The notes: generated by a model not told the origin, from the sequence alone. Counted from the first letter of the stretch, positions 26,244-35,820 are shown. The stretch: 64,000 nt of DNA from Glaciecola sp965660815 (GCA_965660815.1 CBFIBG010000005.1:1-64000); one strand, 5' to 3'. Made by a program: numbers and translations.

Positions 26244-27833
26244 TTAACTAAACTGGTTAGAAGTGTTCTTCGCACCACCAGCTTTAAGCGCGTTTTCACC
26301 TGCATAGTACTCTTTGTGATCATCACCAAGGTCTGATCCAGACATGTTTTGGTGTTTAACACAAGCAATACCTTGACGGATTTCTTTACGCTGAACGCCT
26401 TCAACATAACCAAGCATAGCTTTGTCACCGAAGTACTCTTTTGCCAAGTTATCAACAGACAACGCTGTTGTGTGATAGGTAGGCAAGGTAATTAGATGAT
26501 GGAAAACGTTCGCTTCGCGAGAACAATCTGCTTGGAAAGTTCTTACGCGCTCGTCCGCAGCAGCAGACAATTCTGAATCATCGTATTCAGCAGACATTAA
26601 GTTTTCGCGGTCGTAAGCAGATACGTCTTTGCCTTCAGCTACCCATGCATCATAAGTCTGCTGACGGAAGTTCAATGTCCAGTTGAAAGATGGAGAATTG
26701 TTGTAAACCAATTTAGCATCAGGGTGAACTTTGCGAACTTCATCCATCATGTCTTTGATTTCGTGTACTGTAGGTACTGCAGTTTCAATCCATAACAAAT
26801 CTGCGCCAGCATTAATTGCTTCGATACAATCGAATACACAACGTTCATGGCCTGTTCCAGAGCGGAACTGATAAAGGCCAGAAGGCAAACGCTTTGGACG
26901 AACCAATTTGCCGTCACGACTAATAAGTACGTCACCTTCTTTAGTGTCTTCTGGAGCAACTTCTTCAACGTCAAGGTAAGAGTTATAAACGTCACCTTGG
27001 TCGCCTGGCTCTTTAACTACTGCGATTTCTTTAGTAAGACCAGCGCCTTCAGAGTCAGTTCGAGCTACGATAAGACCATCATCAACTCCAAGTTCAAGGA
27101 AAGCGTAACGAAGAGCACGAAGTTTGGCGTGGAAATCAGCGTGAGGAACCGTTACTTTACCATCTTGGTGACCACATTGCTTTTCGTCAGCTACTTGGTT
27201 TTCAATTTGTAAACAGCACGCACCTGCTTCAATCATTTGCTTAGCCATTAGGTAAGTGGCTTCTGAATTACCAAAGCCCGCATCAATATCTGCTACGATT
27301 GGCACAACGTGAGTTTCATGATTATCTATTTGAGACTGAATTTCAGCTTCTTTCGCTGAGTCACCAGCTTCACGTGCTTTGTCCAATTCGCGGAATAATC
27401 CACCCAGCTCGCGAGCGTCTGCTTGGCGAAGGAAGGTATACAATTCTTTAACTAAGCTAGCAACCGATGTTTTTTCGTGCATGGATTGGTCCGGGAGAGG
27501 TCCAAATTCACTGCGTAGTGCAGCAACCATCCAGCCAGAAAGATAAAGGTAACGACGTTCAGTAGAACCGAAATGCTTTTTGATAGAAATAAGTTTTTGT
27601 TGACCGACAAAGCCGTGCCAGCAGCCTAAAGACTGAGTATATTTAGTTTTGTCTTTGTCAAACTCGGCCATGTCACGACGCATAATTGCCGCTGTATACT
27701 TAGCGATATCTAGGCCTGTCTTAAATTTGTTCTGGGCACGCATGCGAGCAACTGATTCTGGGTTGATTGAATCCCAAGAGCTGTGCTTTTGCGTAACTTC
27801 AGCTGCTTCTGAAATGGCTTGTTGATATTTCAT
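26244..27833 (-). CDS. aceA: Isocitrate lyase
   Basis: From ATG 27833, with GAGG 9 bases upstream, the enzyme has 529 residues; the ORF reaches TTG 27848, but that lies in the ribosome site. It splits isocitrate into succinate and glyoxylate, starting the glyoxylate shunt that malate synthase G (encoded 2.3 kb further on) completes. The catalytic signature KQCGH has its Cys at residue 220; VPIVADIDAGFGN, CLQIENQVADEKQCGH, VARTDSEGAG and WIETAVPT are other family blocks. At over 520 residues it belongs to the long isocitrate lyase class, with an extra segment compared with E. coli AceA (434). A strong terminator follows. Confidence 0.97.
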   Translation of the reverse strand: MKYQQAISEAAEVTQKHSSWDSINPESVARMRAQNKFKTGLDIAKYTAAIMRRDMAEFDKDKTKYTQSLGCWHGFVGQQKLISIKKHFGSTERRYLYLSGWMVAALRSEFGPLPDQSMHEKTSVASLVKELYTFLRQADARELGGLFRELDKAREAGDSAKEAEIQSQIDNHETHVVPIVADIDAGFGNSEATYLMAKQMIEAGACCLQIENQVADEKQCGHQDGKVTVPHADFHAKLRALRYAFLELGVDDGLIVARTDSEGAGLTKEIAVVKEPGDQGDVYNSYLDVEEVAPEDTKEGDVLISRDGKLVRPKRLPSGLYQFRSGTGHERCVFDCIEAINAGADLLWIETAVPTVHEIKDMMDEVRKVHPDAKLVYNNSPSFNWTLNFRQQTYDAWVAEGKDVSAYDRENLMSAEYDDSELSAAADERVRTFQADCSREANVFHHLITLPTYHTTALSVDNLAKEYFGDKAMLGYVEGVQRKEIRQGIACVKHQNMSGSDLGDDHKEYYAGENALKAGGAKNTSNQFS

Positions 27834-28262
27834 ATTAAATGTCCTCAATAGTATGTGCAGTAGATGAAAAAAGTGTTCGCTGCAACTATGCCGATTTCGG
27901 CTTTTTTACTCAGGCAGGCCAAAGTTTATAAAACGGTCTGTCTAATCGTATAGCATGCTAAGCATGTTCCATTAATTTGGATAAATGCTTAACTCGAGAT
28001 GTATATTAAACCTTAAAAACAAATAATTGAAACGTATAATAAATATAACAAGCATATATTTCATGAATGTTGGTTGGCATAAAATACCGCTATTTAACGG
28101 TATTACACAGTGACTATTTGTGTATAATTCTCGTATCAGGTTGTTATTAAAATACTTTGTGATAAATATGCTTGAAAATATCTGAGACATTTTATTGACG
28201 ATATTCTCAAAGCTTCTCACTATCACTCTATTTGTTAAAGGTGGAATTACTTCCAAAGTCTT
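27834..28262. other. Divergent intergenic region between aceA and the alkaline phosphatase gene
   Basis: This 429-base AT-rich stretch must hold both promoters. On the plus strand a TATAAT lies at 28123-28128, about 135 bases before the phosphatase start, with only a weak -35 match. Toward aceA there is an inverted repeat CATGC-TAA-GCATG (27954-27966) about 120 bases before its start, a candidate operator. A small GCCGATTTCGGC hairpin sits at 27890-27901 in the aceA leader. No Pho box and no coding frame were recognised. Confidence 0.4.
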
Positions 28263-29654
28263 ATGAAAAACACTAGAAAATTACGCTTAACATTCATTCT
28301 TTCTATAGTTTTCAGCTTGTCATCTTGCGTGATCGTAGATATTGAGACTCGAAAAAGAGTCTTACAAGAACAAAGCAGCGCCGCGATAAAGTCCCGCGCT
28401 CCAGAAAATATTATTATGGTTATCGCTGACGGTATGGGGCCAGCTTATGTCACCGCATATCGCTTTTATAAAGATAACCCTGATACAGAGATTGTTGAAC
28501 AGACAGTGCTCGACAAAAATTTGGTTGGAACATCGCGAACTCAACCCCACCAACTCTCAGGGTATATTACAGATTCAGCTTCTAGTGCCACGGCAATGGC
28601 TGCAGGAGTTAAGACTTACAATGGTGCTATTGGGGTTGATGTAAATAAACAGCCGCTTGAAACGGTGCTACATAGAGCGCATTTGTATGGCATGCAAACC
28701 GGCTTGGCTGTTACTTCACAGATTGTCCACGCTACCCCTGCTGCATTTATGGTTGCAAACGAGGCTCGTAGAAATTATAACCAGATTGCTGATAGTTACT
28801 ACGATGATAGAATTAATAACCAGCATCTTGCGGACGTCATGTTAGGGGGCGGATGGCGATATTTCTTGAGAGAAGACAGAAACTTAGTAGAAAAATTTAA
28901 TCAGTCTGGCTACAAATACGTAAACTCTTATAGCGAGCTTGAAGCACTTGAGCCCACTGAAAATGTATTAGGTTTGTTTGCTGATACTGGATTGCCGTCT
29001 GCGTTGGACGACACTAACCCACATCGCCTTGAAATATTGACTCAATCGGCAATAAAGCATTTAGAAAACCGAGAAGGGGGTTTCTTTTTATTAGTTGAAG
29101 CAAGTCAGGTAGATTGGGCAGGCCATGGCAATGATATAGCGTCTGCTATGGCCGAGATGGACGACTTAGCTAAGACTATGGAGTTCTTATACGAATACGC
29201 AGAAACTCATCCAAATACTCTTGTTGTCCTTACTGCTGACCACTCCACTGGCGGCTTGACGATTGCAAGTGACGGCGAATATCGTTGGTCGCCTGAGTTT
29301 TTGAAAGGTCATAAACAATCTATTAATTCAATATCAAAAGTCATTCGAGAAAAAGCCGAGCCTGCTAAATATTTTGCAAATCAAGTAGGCTATGATTTAA
29401 ACGAACAAGAACAAGAGCTTATAAAAACAATCAATAGTAAAATGACAGAACGAGAAGTAGCTTCCGTTTTAAGAAGCATCGTTGATAAAAGAAGTAATAC
29501 GGGCTGGACGACCAGTGGTCATACTGGTGTAGACGTCAATGTTTACGCATTTGGGCCTGGTGCAGAATTATTTAAGGATAATCAAGAAAACACACATATT
29601 GCGCATAAGATTTTTAGACTGCTCGATGAGAAGTTCGAAAGCAGTAATCAGTAA
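28263..29654 (+). CDS. Alkaline phosphatase, lipoprotein form
   Basis: A 463-residue enzyme that releases phosphate from phosphomonoesters outside the cytoplasm. It starts with a lipoprotein signal peptide, lipobox S-S-C at residue 22. Metal ligand D56 is in VIADGMG; the nucleophile is S105 in TDSASSATAMAAG; VEASQVDWAGHGND and LTADHSTGG supply zinc ligands, and TTSGHTGVDVNVYAFGPGA is the closing metal-binding block. This is the PhoA superfamily, closer to Bacillus-type and marine alkaline phosphatases than to E. coli PhoA. AAAGGTGG is a good ribosome site. A strong terminator follows. No phosphate-control box was found upstream. Confidence 0.93.
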   Translation: MKNTRKLRLTFILSIVFSLSSCVIVDIETRKRVLQEQSSAAIKSRAPENIIMVIADGMGPAYVTAYRFYKDNPDTEIVEQTVLDKNLVGTSRTQPHQLSGYITDSASSATAMAAGVKTYNGAIGVDVNKQPLETVLHRAHLYGMQTGLAVTSQIVHATPAAFMVANEARRNYNQIADSYYDDRINNQHLADVMLGGGWRYFLREDRNLVEKFNQSGYKYVNSYSELEALEPTENVLGLFADTGLPSALDDTNPHRLEILTQSAIKHLENREGGFFLLVEASQVDWAGHGNDIASAMAEMDDLAKTMEFLYEYAETHPNTLVVLTADHSTGGLTIASDGEYRWSPEFLKGHKQSINSISKVIREKAEPAKYFANQVGYDLNEQEQELIKTINSKMTEREVASVLRSIVDKRSNTGWTTSGHTGVDVNVYAFGPGAELFKDNQENTHIAHKIFRLLDEKFESSNQ

Positions 29655-29680
29655 GGCCAACTATTTTAAACTACTCAATA

Positions 29681-29704
29681 AAACGCCACTTTTTTGTGGC
29701 GTTT
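29681..29704 (+). terminator. Terminator after alkaline phosphatase
   Basis: AAACGCCAC, a loop of six T and GTGGCGTTT; the stem is 9 base pairs, 27 bases past the stop codon. The flanking A and T runs allow action on both strands, so it may also serve the pseudogene on the minus strand. Confidence 0.85.
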
Positions 29705-29861
29705 CTATTTCAACTTAAAGGTTTTCTGAGCTCTACATTTTTGAGACCAAACGGCAAATTCATTTCCGCTTGGTTCCCGAAAGTAAAATCTAAAAGCGTC
29801 TAGTGGAGTCTATGTCCCGAGTTAGGAACTCTACATAATTAAGCTTATGGTGTTGATTCAT
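29705..29861 (-). pseudogene. Remnant of a glyoxalase/VOC-family gene with internal deletion
   Basis: Read on the minus strand, ATG 29861 opens a 23-codon frame, with HKLNYVEFLTRDIDSTRRF and then a stop; HK-NYVEFP-RD--- is how many VOC/glyoxalase-like proteins begin. Directly after, in another frame, comes FRFYFREPSGNEFAVWSQK and a natural stop at 29705, the usual C terminus of the same family (about 120-130 aa when intact). The middle of roughly 70-75 residues is missing and the two ends are out of frame (157 bases in all). The gene is therefore dead. Identification is by recognition of family end motifs. Confidence 0.72.
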
Positions 29862-29944
29862 GACGGCTATTAACCATGATGATATTTAGTTGAATGTCGC
29901 TTTTATCGAAAATCAACGACAATACGACCAGATAAGATTACGCT

Positions 29945-30643
29945 TTATTGATTCATAAACTCTTCTATCGGATCCCCAGTAACTTTGGAAATTTGTTTAA
30001 ACAAGTATACCAAAGCAATAATCAATAAAATCATACTAGGAATAACAATGACAGGATAGCTTAAGGCAGTCATTCGTCCGAGCTCTTCGGTGTATGCGGT
30101 TGTGCCGGGTTCTGACACTAATATAAACTTGGCTAAACCATAATTCAGAGCCGAAGACAGGAAAAATGAACTGGCAACTATGTATGAACTTACCGCAATT
30201 TTCTTATTGAATTCCTCTACTGTGTCTTTTTCTTCTAATTTTGCGTTGAGTTTATTCCAATTGATTATTTGATCGTTCAGTATCAAGGCTTTGACTAAAG
30301 GTTTTTTCGTATATTGAGTGATCAGAACGGCCAAACCGATTGCTGCAGGGATAGTGGCTTCTTTTATCGCCATATATTCGGCAGGTAATTTTAATAAGCT
30401 AATGCCTCCGGTTAAGAGCACACTGATTATCCCAAGCACCGAAAACATATTCACTTTTTTAGTGTTTTTTAGTTCTAGTAGTCCGTAAGTCAATGGGAAT
30501 GCAAGAGCAAACACTACGCTCCATGCGGGGCCTAAATACTCGTCTGAACTTGCATAAGACATGATTAAGACTGGAATGATTATATTAAATACGAGGTTAC
30601 CAAAAAAACCTGATTGCTGGGGCTTGTTCGTTGTTTCAGTCAC
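29945..30643 (-). CDS. Polytopic membrane protein, VC0807-like family
   Basis: A 232-residue inner-membrane protein with about six hydrophobic segments (roughly residues 17-30, 38-55, 65-80, 95-110, 150-172 and 195-218). It resembles the VC0807 family of uncharacterised membrane proteins, seen in the N-terminal FGNLVFNIIIPVLIMSY and the PAWSVVFALAFPLTYGL block. Translation starts at GTG. It has no known function. It lies 105 bases downstream of the potassium channel gene on the same strand and may share its transcript. Confidence 0.6.
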   Translation of the reverse strand: MTETTNKPQQSGFFGNLVFNIIIPVLIMSYASSDEYLGPAWSVVFALAFPLTYGLLELKNTKKVNMFSVLGIISVLLTGGISLLKLPAEYMAIKEATIPAAIGLAVLITQYTKKPLVKALILNDQIINWNKLNAKLEEKDTVEEFNKKIAVSSYIVASSFFLSSALNYGLAKFILVSEPGTTAYTEELGRMTALSYPVIVIPSMILLIIALVYLFKQISKVTGDPIEEFMNQ

Positions 30644-30748
30644 TAATACTGTCTCAAAAAATAAAAATCTGGCGACATTGTATGCAATAAAGTGCTAGGT
30701 TGCCAATGATGAATAAAGCAACAGTGTAAAAATTTAGATTGCATTTAT

Positions 30749-31798
30749 TTATTCAAAGCTTTTCCAGTTGATATCGTGTATGCGATGCTCCGCTATATAA
30801 AATATTTTGTCGCCTTCATTCAAGGTAGAAGAAAGCGAGGGGTTTACGGTGATTTTATTCACATCCTCGGCTTTAGCAACTCCTATAAAAATAGCATCGT
30901 GGTTAGTTTTCAACTTATGAAACAAAGTCTCAATTTTTATCGGTTTTGTTCCAGAGGGTATTGTGCTGGAATACTGAGCTTGACCTTCAAATACGTCAAG
31001 TAAGTCATGATGTAGGAGGCTAGAGCCAGGGTCAAATGCAGATTTTGCTAGCATTTCAACTGCAACGCTCGGGGTACATTCAATCTCAGGACAGTGGCTT
31101 TGAAGAAGACCCACTAAACTTTCGTCCTCAAAATAGGCAACTTTGTGAGCTTTTTTATTTCGTCCTGAGCAATATAATGCCGTCGTCATGGTCATATCGT
31201 CATCGGGGTTATCAATCAATATGGTCGCCGCCGTGGCTACACATGCCTTATCCATGTCTTCATCTTTATTAAACGAATCAACATGCACAAATTCAATATC
31301 TGCAGGGAGCGGATTGGCGATATCTGCTCTTACACAAAGTACTATGTCAGGGTTATTTATCGAATTTTCTTTTTCAATAAGCAAAAGCTTTAGTAATTGC
31401 TCTGTTCGCTTACCATTCCACCCAATAACTAAAACGTGATTTTGTATGTTCAACGCGTTCAAACCTTTAGCTCCTTTCTGCCATTGTATGCTTACCCAAC
31501 TTGCTATTCTGCCCAGTACTAATGCAAATATTGATAACCCCATGGGGATTACATAAATGGCAACCACCCATTTACCCGCTATCGTAATTGGCGACATATC
31601 GCCATAACCTACCGTTGAACCAGTGACTACTATCCAATATAAAAAGTCAGTGAAGTTTAATAAGTCGTGCTCTCCTGCCAAATATAGCAGGAGATAGCTG
31701 GTAGACGTATAGAAGATCAGCATGGCCAAAACGACGTACCAACGCAGTTCTGAAAAATACTTTGCCATGACCTTTCTTATTTTAACCCAAGTATGCAT
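30749..31798 (-). CDS. Two-helix potassium channel with RCK-like domain
   Basis: A 349-residue channel protein. Two membrane helices (about 20-41 and 75-100) flank a pore loop with the K+ selectivity filter TVGYGD at residues 62-67. From about 118 comes a cytoplasmic regulator (RCK/TrkA-N-like) domain, VLVIGWNGKRTEQLL, in which the nucleotide-binding G-x-G-x-x-G reads G-W-N-G-K-R. A second ligand-binding part follows to the C terminus. As in MthK-type channels, four subunits would form the pore, gated by ions or nucleotides. What the gating ligand is cannot be told. Confidence 0.88.
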   Translation of the reverse strand: MHTWVKIRKVMAKYFSELRWYVVLAMLIFYTSTSYLLLYLAGEHDLLNFTDFLYWIVVTGSTVGYGDMSPITIAGKWVVAIYVIPMGLSIFALVLGRIASWVSIQWQKGAKGLNALNIQNHVLVIGWNGKRTEQLLKLLLIEKENSINNPDIVLCVRADIANPLPADIEFVHVDSFNKDEDMDKACVATAATILIDNPDDDMTMTTALYCSGRNKKAHKVAYFEDESLVGLLQSHCPEIECTPSVAVEMLAKSAFDPGSSLLHHDLLDVFEGQAQYSSTIPSGTKPIKIETLFHKLKTNHDAIFIGVAKAEDVNKITVNPSLSSTLNEGDKIFYIAEHRIHDINWKSFE

Positions 31799-32065
31799 GA
31801 ATAACTGTAGTGGAGTCTGAATGCCTGTAGTGTGGAAAAAATCTTGTAAAATTACAAGCTTAAGTTTTTACATATGTGGCGAATAAAATATTAACTGTTA
31901 GCACAACTAATGAAACAAGATGATACAATCTGCAGCACGAAAACTTAGGAATCTGCGTATATTACCTGCAGTTGATGAAAGATAAAGGAACTTAACTTGG
32001 TCCTTTATTCCTTACCACTTAATATCATAGCCATTATAAACAAACAGACAATAAGAATGTATTAA

Positions 32066-33112
32066 ATGAAGATAACCGATTTTGATTTTGATTTGCCTGA
32101 GCATTTAATTGCTAAATACCCCTCTGAACAACGTAGTTCGTCGCGAATGCTTCACTTAAATGGGCAAAATGGCGATGTTATTCACAAACAGTTCACCAAT
32201 ATTATTGATTTACTCAATGAAGGGGACTTATTGGTTTTCAATAATACTCGTGTAATTCCAGCGCGATTATTCGGACAAAAAGAGACTGGCGGTAAAGTTG
32301 AGATTTTGTTGGAAAGGGTGCTTAATGATGGAACTGCAATGGCTCACGTGAAGGCCAGTAAATCGCCTAAAGCTGAATCCTTGATAACACTCGAAGGTGG
32401 GTTGAAAACAAAAGTCTTGGCAAGAAAAGACGATTTATTTCATATCGAATTTATTCAAGTGGGCGATTCGAAACAAAGTGTGTTTGATATGTTGGAACAG
32501 TACGGCCATATGCCTTTGCCTCCATATATTGATAGAGCTGATGAAGAGTCAGACAAAGAACGGTACCAGACCGTCTATAATAAAACGCCTGGCGCAGTCG
32601 CTGCGCCAACAGCTGGTTTGCATTTCGATGAAGCCATATTAAAAGAAATTGAAAACAAGGGCGTAAATATAGCATTTGTTACCTTGCATGTGGGAGCGGG
32701 TACGTTCCAACCTGTAAGAGTTGAAAACATTGAAGAGCATAAAATGCATGCAGAATATGCGGAAGTTAGCCAAGAAGTCGTGGATTTAGTCAATACCACC
32801 AAGGCTAAAGGCAATAGAGTGATTGCAGTCGGAACAACTTCAGTTCGTTCTTTGGAGTCGGCAGCGAACCACTCCAAAAATGAATTAATATCGCCTTTTT
32901 TCAGTGATACCAGCATATTTATCTATCCTGGCTTTGAGTTTAAGGTGGTTGATTGCTTGCTTACCAATTTCCATCTCCCCCAATCTACACTGATGATGCT
33001 AATCAGCGCCTTTGCCACAAGAGAGCATGTTATGACCGCTTACAAAGAAGCCATAGAAAAAGAATATCGGTTTTTCAGTTATGGCGATGCTATGTTTATT
33101 GAAAAAAATTAA
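32066..33112 (+). CDS. queA: S-adenosylmethionine:tRNA ribosyltransferase-isomerase
   Basis: A 348-residue enzyme that transfers and isomerises the ribosyl part of SAM onto preQ1 in tRNA, giving epoxyqueuosine at position 34. The full set of family blocks is present: FDLPEHLIAKYP at the start, LLVFNNTRVIPARL, YGHMPLPPYI, VAAPTAGLHF, VTLHVGAGTFQPVR and NFHLPQSTLMMLISAF. Length is normal (E. coli 356). It stands in the classic queA-tgt-yajC-secDF neighbourhood, except that a catalase-like gene is inserted between queA and tgt. Confidence 0.97.
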   Translation: MKITDFDFDLPEHLIAKYPSEQRSSSRMLHLNGQNGDVIHKQFTNIIDLLNEGDLLVFNNTRVIPARLFGQKETGGKVEILLERVLNDGTAMAHVKASKSPKAESLITLEGGLKTKVLARKDDLFHIEFIQVGDSKQSVFDMLEQYGHMPLPPYIDRADEESDKERYQTVYNKTPGAVAAPTAGLHFDEAILKEIENKGVNIAFVTLHVGAGTFQPVRVENIEEHKMHAEYAEVSQEVVDLVNTTKAKGNRVIAVGTTSVRSLESAANHSKNELISPFFSDTSIFIYPGFEFKVVDCLLTNFHLPQSTLMMLISAFATREHVMTAYKEAIEKEYRFFSYGDAMFIEKN

Positions 33113-33125
33113 AAAGGCTAAGTTA

Positions 33126-34253
33126 ATGCAAAAATTAAAACGTATAACAAATAGTTCTGCCGACATTGCTTGTACATCTGTCCTAGAGACCAAAATGTTC
33201 TCTAATGGTGTAAAAGGAACTGTCTTCGCGGCATTAGCCTTGATTTCTGCGGGACCTGCTTGGTCAAACGTTCAAGACCAGGAGGCTTCAGTAAGAAATA
33301 CCATGGCGAAAATGGCGTCTAAGGAAGAGATAACTCCGCCAAAGGAAGTGAGCGCGGCTGATTTTATCGAATTATTTGAGAAACTTAGCGGTGCTTATCC
33401 TGGGTTCAGAAAAGCCCATGCGAGGGGGGTATGCGCTGAAGGTGAATTTATAACAAATAGTGACGCAAAATATTTCTCAAATTCTAAGCTATTATCTAGC
33501 ACGCGTCTTCCTGCTACCATTCGATTTTCATTAGGAGGTGGCAATCCAAGTGCTGACGAGCGTGTGCCGGGTGTCAGAGGCATAGGAGTTCAGTTAACCT
33601 TGCCTTCGGGTCAAAAGCATAACTTCACAGGCAATAACACTCCAGTATTTGCCGGTAAAGATCCAGAAACCTTCTTTGGGTTGTTAAAAACGTTTTTACC
33701 AGACGAAACAGGCAAGCCCAATATTAGTAAAACTAGCGCTTATGTTATGGCGAATCCCAGCACAAGAGCCAATGCAACTTGGTTAGCAACGACATTAGCG
33801 CCCACTAGCTTTGCTAATACTAAGTATTTTGGCCTACACACTTTTTTTTACGGCGAATCGAATCCGATAAAGTTCAGATGGACGTTAATCCCCTCTCTTG
33901 GTGAAAAGCAATTGAGCAAAGAACAGGCAGCTTCAATGCCACCGGAATTTTTAGAAAGAAAATTAAAGCAACAAGTCGATGATTCAGACACTCTAGTAAA
34001 ATTTACCCTAATCGCAAATATCGGAAAAGACTCTGATACTAACGTCGATCCATCCCAGCAATGGCCTGAAGATAGAGAGCAAATTACACTTGGCGAATTG
34101 ACGATTAATTCAATTGGCTCTGACGGTTGCACCCCGATAAACTTTGATCCAAATGTTATGTCAGTTGGTTTTTCTCCTAGTGACGATCCGGTGCTAAGGA
34201 TGCGCTCTCCGGCGTATGGAATATCGTTTGGGAAACGCTTAAGCAATCAATAG
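33126..34253 (+). CDS. Exported catalase-related heme peroxidase (SrpA-like)
   Basis: From ATG 33126 (AAGG 8 bases upstream) the product has 375 residues. A hydrophobic signal segment ending GPAWS lies at about residues 31-47, preceded by an unusually long N region, so ATG 33195 is an alternative start. The rest is the compact catalase-like fold: the distal His in FRKAHARGVCAEGEF, IRFSLGGGNP, GVRGIGVQL, and the proximal heme-ligand Tyr in RSPAYGISFGKR at the C terminus. Such small catalase-like proteins act as organic peroxidases in the periplasm. The gene starts 13 bases after queA and splits the usual queA-tgt pair. Confidence 0.82.
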   Translation: MQKLKRITNSSADIACTSVLETKMFSNGVKGTVFAALALISAGPAWSNVQDQEASVRNTMAKMASKEEITPPKEVSAADFIELFEKLSGAYPGFRKAHARGVCAEGEFITNSDAKYFSNSKLLSSTRLPATIRFSLGGGNPSADERVPGVRGIGVQLTLPSGQKHNFTGNNTPVFAGKDPETFFGLLKTFLPDETGKPNISKTSAYVMANPSTRANATWLATTLAPTSFANTKYFGLHTFFYGESNPIKFRWTLIPSLGEKQLSKEQAASMPPEFLERKLKQQVDDSDTLVKFTLIANIGKDSDTNVDPSQQWPEDREQITLGELTINSIGSDGCTPINFDPNVMSVGFSPSDDPVLRMRSPAYGISFGKRLSNQ

Positions 34254-34297
34254 AAGATTCTCGAGTCCGAAACTGTTACTTTGTTTATCAATTTTGC

Positions 34298-34303
34298 TAT
34301 AAT
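34298..34303 (+). promoter_or_regulatory. Extended -10 promoter element for tgt
   Basis: TGC-TATAAT, a perfect extended -10, 30 bases before the tgt ATG. The -35 (TTACTT, 34276-34281) is weak, as is usual for extended -10 promoters. Confidence 0.5.
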
Positions 34304-34333
34304 CCGCGCCAATTTAATGAATAGCGATTATAG

Positions 34334-35446
34334 ATGAAGTTTAATTTACTTAACACCGACGGCTTAGCTCGTCGAGGGCAAATAGTGTTTGAGCGTGGGG
34401 TCGTGGAAACTCCCGCTTTTATGCCTGTCGGCACCTACGGTACTGTTAAGGGCATGACGCCAGAAGAGCTAGAAAGTACTGGCGCGCATATATGTTTAGG
34501 CAACACCTTCCATTTAATGCTTCGTCCTGGCACTGAAATTATTCAAAGCCACGGAGACTTGCACGACTTTATGCACTGGGAAAAACCCATATTGACAGAT
34601 TCAGGTGGTTTTCAAGTATTCTCTCTTGGTGCTATGAGCAAAATAACCGAAGAAGGTGTGACTTTCCGATCTCCGATCAATGGCGAAAAAATCCTTCTAA
34701 CGCCTGAACGTTCTATGCAGGTTCAAAAAGATCTTGGCTCTGATATTGTCATGATTTTTGACGAGTGCACACCTTTTCCTGCAACCCATGAACAAGCCAG
34801 GGTCTCCATGGAATTGTCGTTACGATGGGCTAAACGCAGTAAAGATGCTCACGACGGAAATGACTCGGCTTTGTTCGGCATCATTCAAGGCGGAATGTAT
34901 GAAGAGCTCAGAAACGAGTCATTAGAAGGTCTATTAGACATAGATTTTGACGGTTACGCCATTGGCGGGTTATCTGTTGGTGAGCCGAAAGAAGACATGA
35001 TGCGGATAGTAAAACATACTGCTCCTCAAATACCTGAAAACAAACCAAGATACCTAATGGGCGTTGGTAAACCAGAAGATCTAGTTGAATCGGTACGAAG
35101 AGGCATCGATATGTTCGACTGTGTCATGCCAACAAGAAACGCAAGAAACGGACATTTATTCGTAACAGAAGGCGTAATTAAGATCAGAAATGCCAAACAC
35201 AAGACCGATACTAATCCTCTTGATGAAAAATGCGACTGCTACACTTGTAAAAATTATTCTCGGTCATACTTACATCACTTAGACAAGTGTAATGAGATAC
35301 TAGGTGCAAGACTCAATACGATACACAACTTGAGGTATTATCAACGTGTGATGCAAGGTATTAGGGACGCTATTGAGAATAACTCACTTGATGAGTTTGT
35401 TACTGAATTTTATGAACAAAAGGGTATGCAAGTACCTAGTCTTTAA
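34334..35446 (+). CDS. tgt: tRNA-guanine transglycosylase
   Basis: A 370-residue enzyme that exchanges G34 for preQ1 in tRNAs with GUN anticodons. Blocks: TPAFMPVGTYGTVK-like PAFMPVGTYGTVKGM, LTDSGGFQVFSL, the catalytic Asp regions MIFDECTPFPA and DMFDCVMPTRNARNG, and the zinc site C-x-C-x2-C (CDCYTC) with the His in LHHLDKCNE. Length is the same as in E. coli (375) within a few residues. It works just before QueA in the pathway; yajC and secDF follow. Confidence 0.98.
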   Translation: MKFNLLNTDGLARRGQIVFERGVVETPAFMPVGTYGTVKGMTPEELESTGAHICLGNTFHLMLRPGTEIIQSHGDLHDFMHWEKPILTDSGGFQVFSLGAMSKITEEGVTFRSPINGEKILLTPERSMQVQKDLGSDIVMIFDECTPFPATHEQARVSMELSLRWAKRSKDAHDGNDSALFGIIQGGMYEELRNESLEGLLDIDFDGYAIGGLSVGEPKEDMMRIVKHTAPQIPENKPRYLMGVGKPEDLVESVRRGIDMFDCVMPTRNARNGHLFVTEGVIKIRNAKHKTDTNPLDEKCDCYTCKNYSRSYLHHLDKCNEILGARLNTIHNLRYYQRVMQGIRDAIENNSLDEFVTEFYEQKGMQVPSL

Positions 35447-35481
35447 AGAAAAAACGTTAATTAATATAAAGGAAACTTACA

Positions 35482-35820
35482 ATGAGCTTTTTTATCTCAG
35501 CAGCCCACGCACAAACAACAGGTGGCGGACAGCAAGGCCCCGGCTTCGAAATGCTTATCATGTTGGCAGTATTTGGTTTGATCTTCTATTTTTTACTCTA
35601 CAGACCGCAAGCAAAACGCGTTAAAGAGCACAAAGCACTCATAGCTTCCATTGGTAAAGGCGATGAAATACTCACGCAAGGTGGAATCGTGGGTAAGGTA
35701 ACAAAAGTCACTGAAGAAAAAGATTTCATAGAAATCTCTTTGAACGAAACAAATCTCATTGTTGTGCAAAAAAATGCGGTCAGCGCGGTATTGCCAAAAG
35801 GGACAATGAAATCAATCTAA
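35482..35820 (+). CDS. yajC: Sec translocon accessory protein YajC
   Basis: A 112-residue inner-membrane protein with one membrane helix (about 22-40, EMLIMLAVFGLIFYFLLYRPQ) and a cytosolic domain containing IGKGDEILTQGGIVGKV. It associates with SecDF next to SecYEG. The GGAAA ribosome site precedes the ATG. A terminator-like hairpin separates it from secD, unusual for what is normally one operon. Confidence 0.96.
   Translation: MSFFISAAHAQTTGGGQQGPGFEMLIMLAVFGLIFYFLLYRPQAKRVKEHKALIASIGKGDEILTQGGIVGKVTKVTEEKDFIEISLNETNLIVVQKNAVSAVLPKGTMKSI

Noticed and set aside
27888..27908. GCCGATTTCGGC plus T-run as a plus-strand terminator
   Set aside because: No plus-strand gene ends here, and the stem is only 4-5 pairs. 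Probably incidental in the aceA leader.
28060..28130. PhoB box for the alkaline phosphatase gene
   Set aside because: No pair of CTGTCAT-like repeats at the required spacing was found near the TATAAT at 28123.
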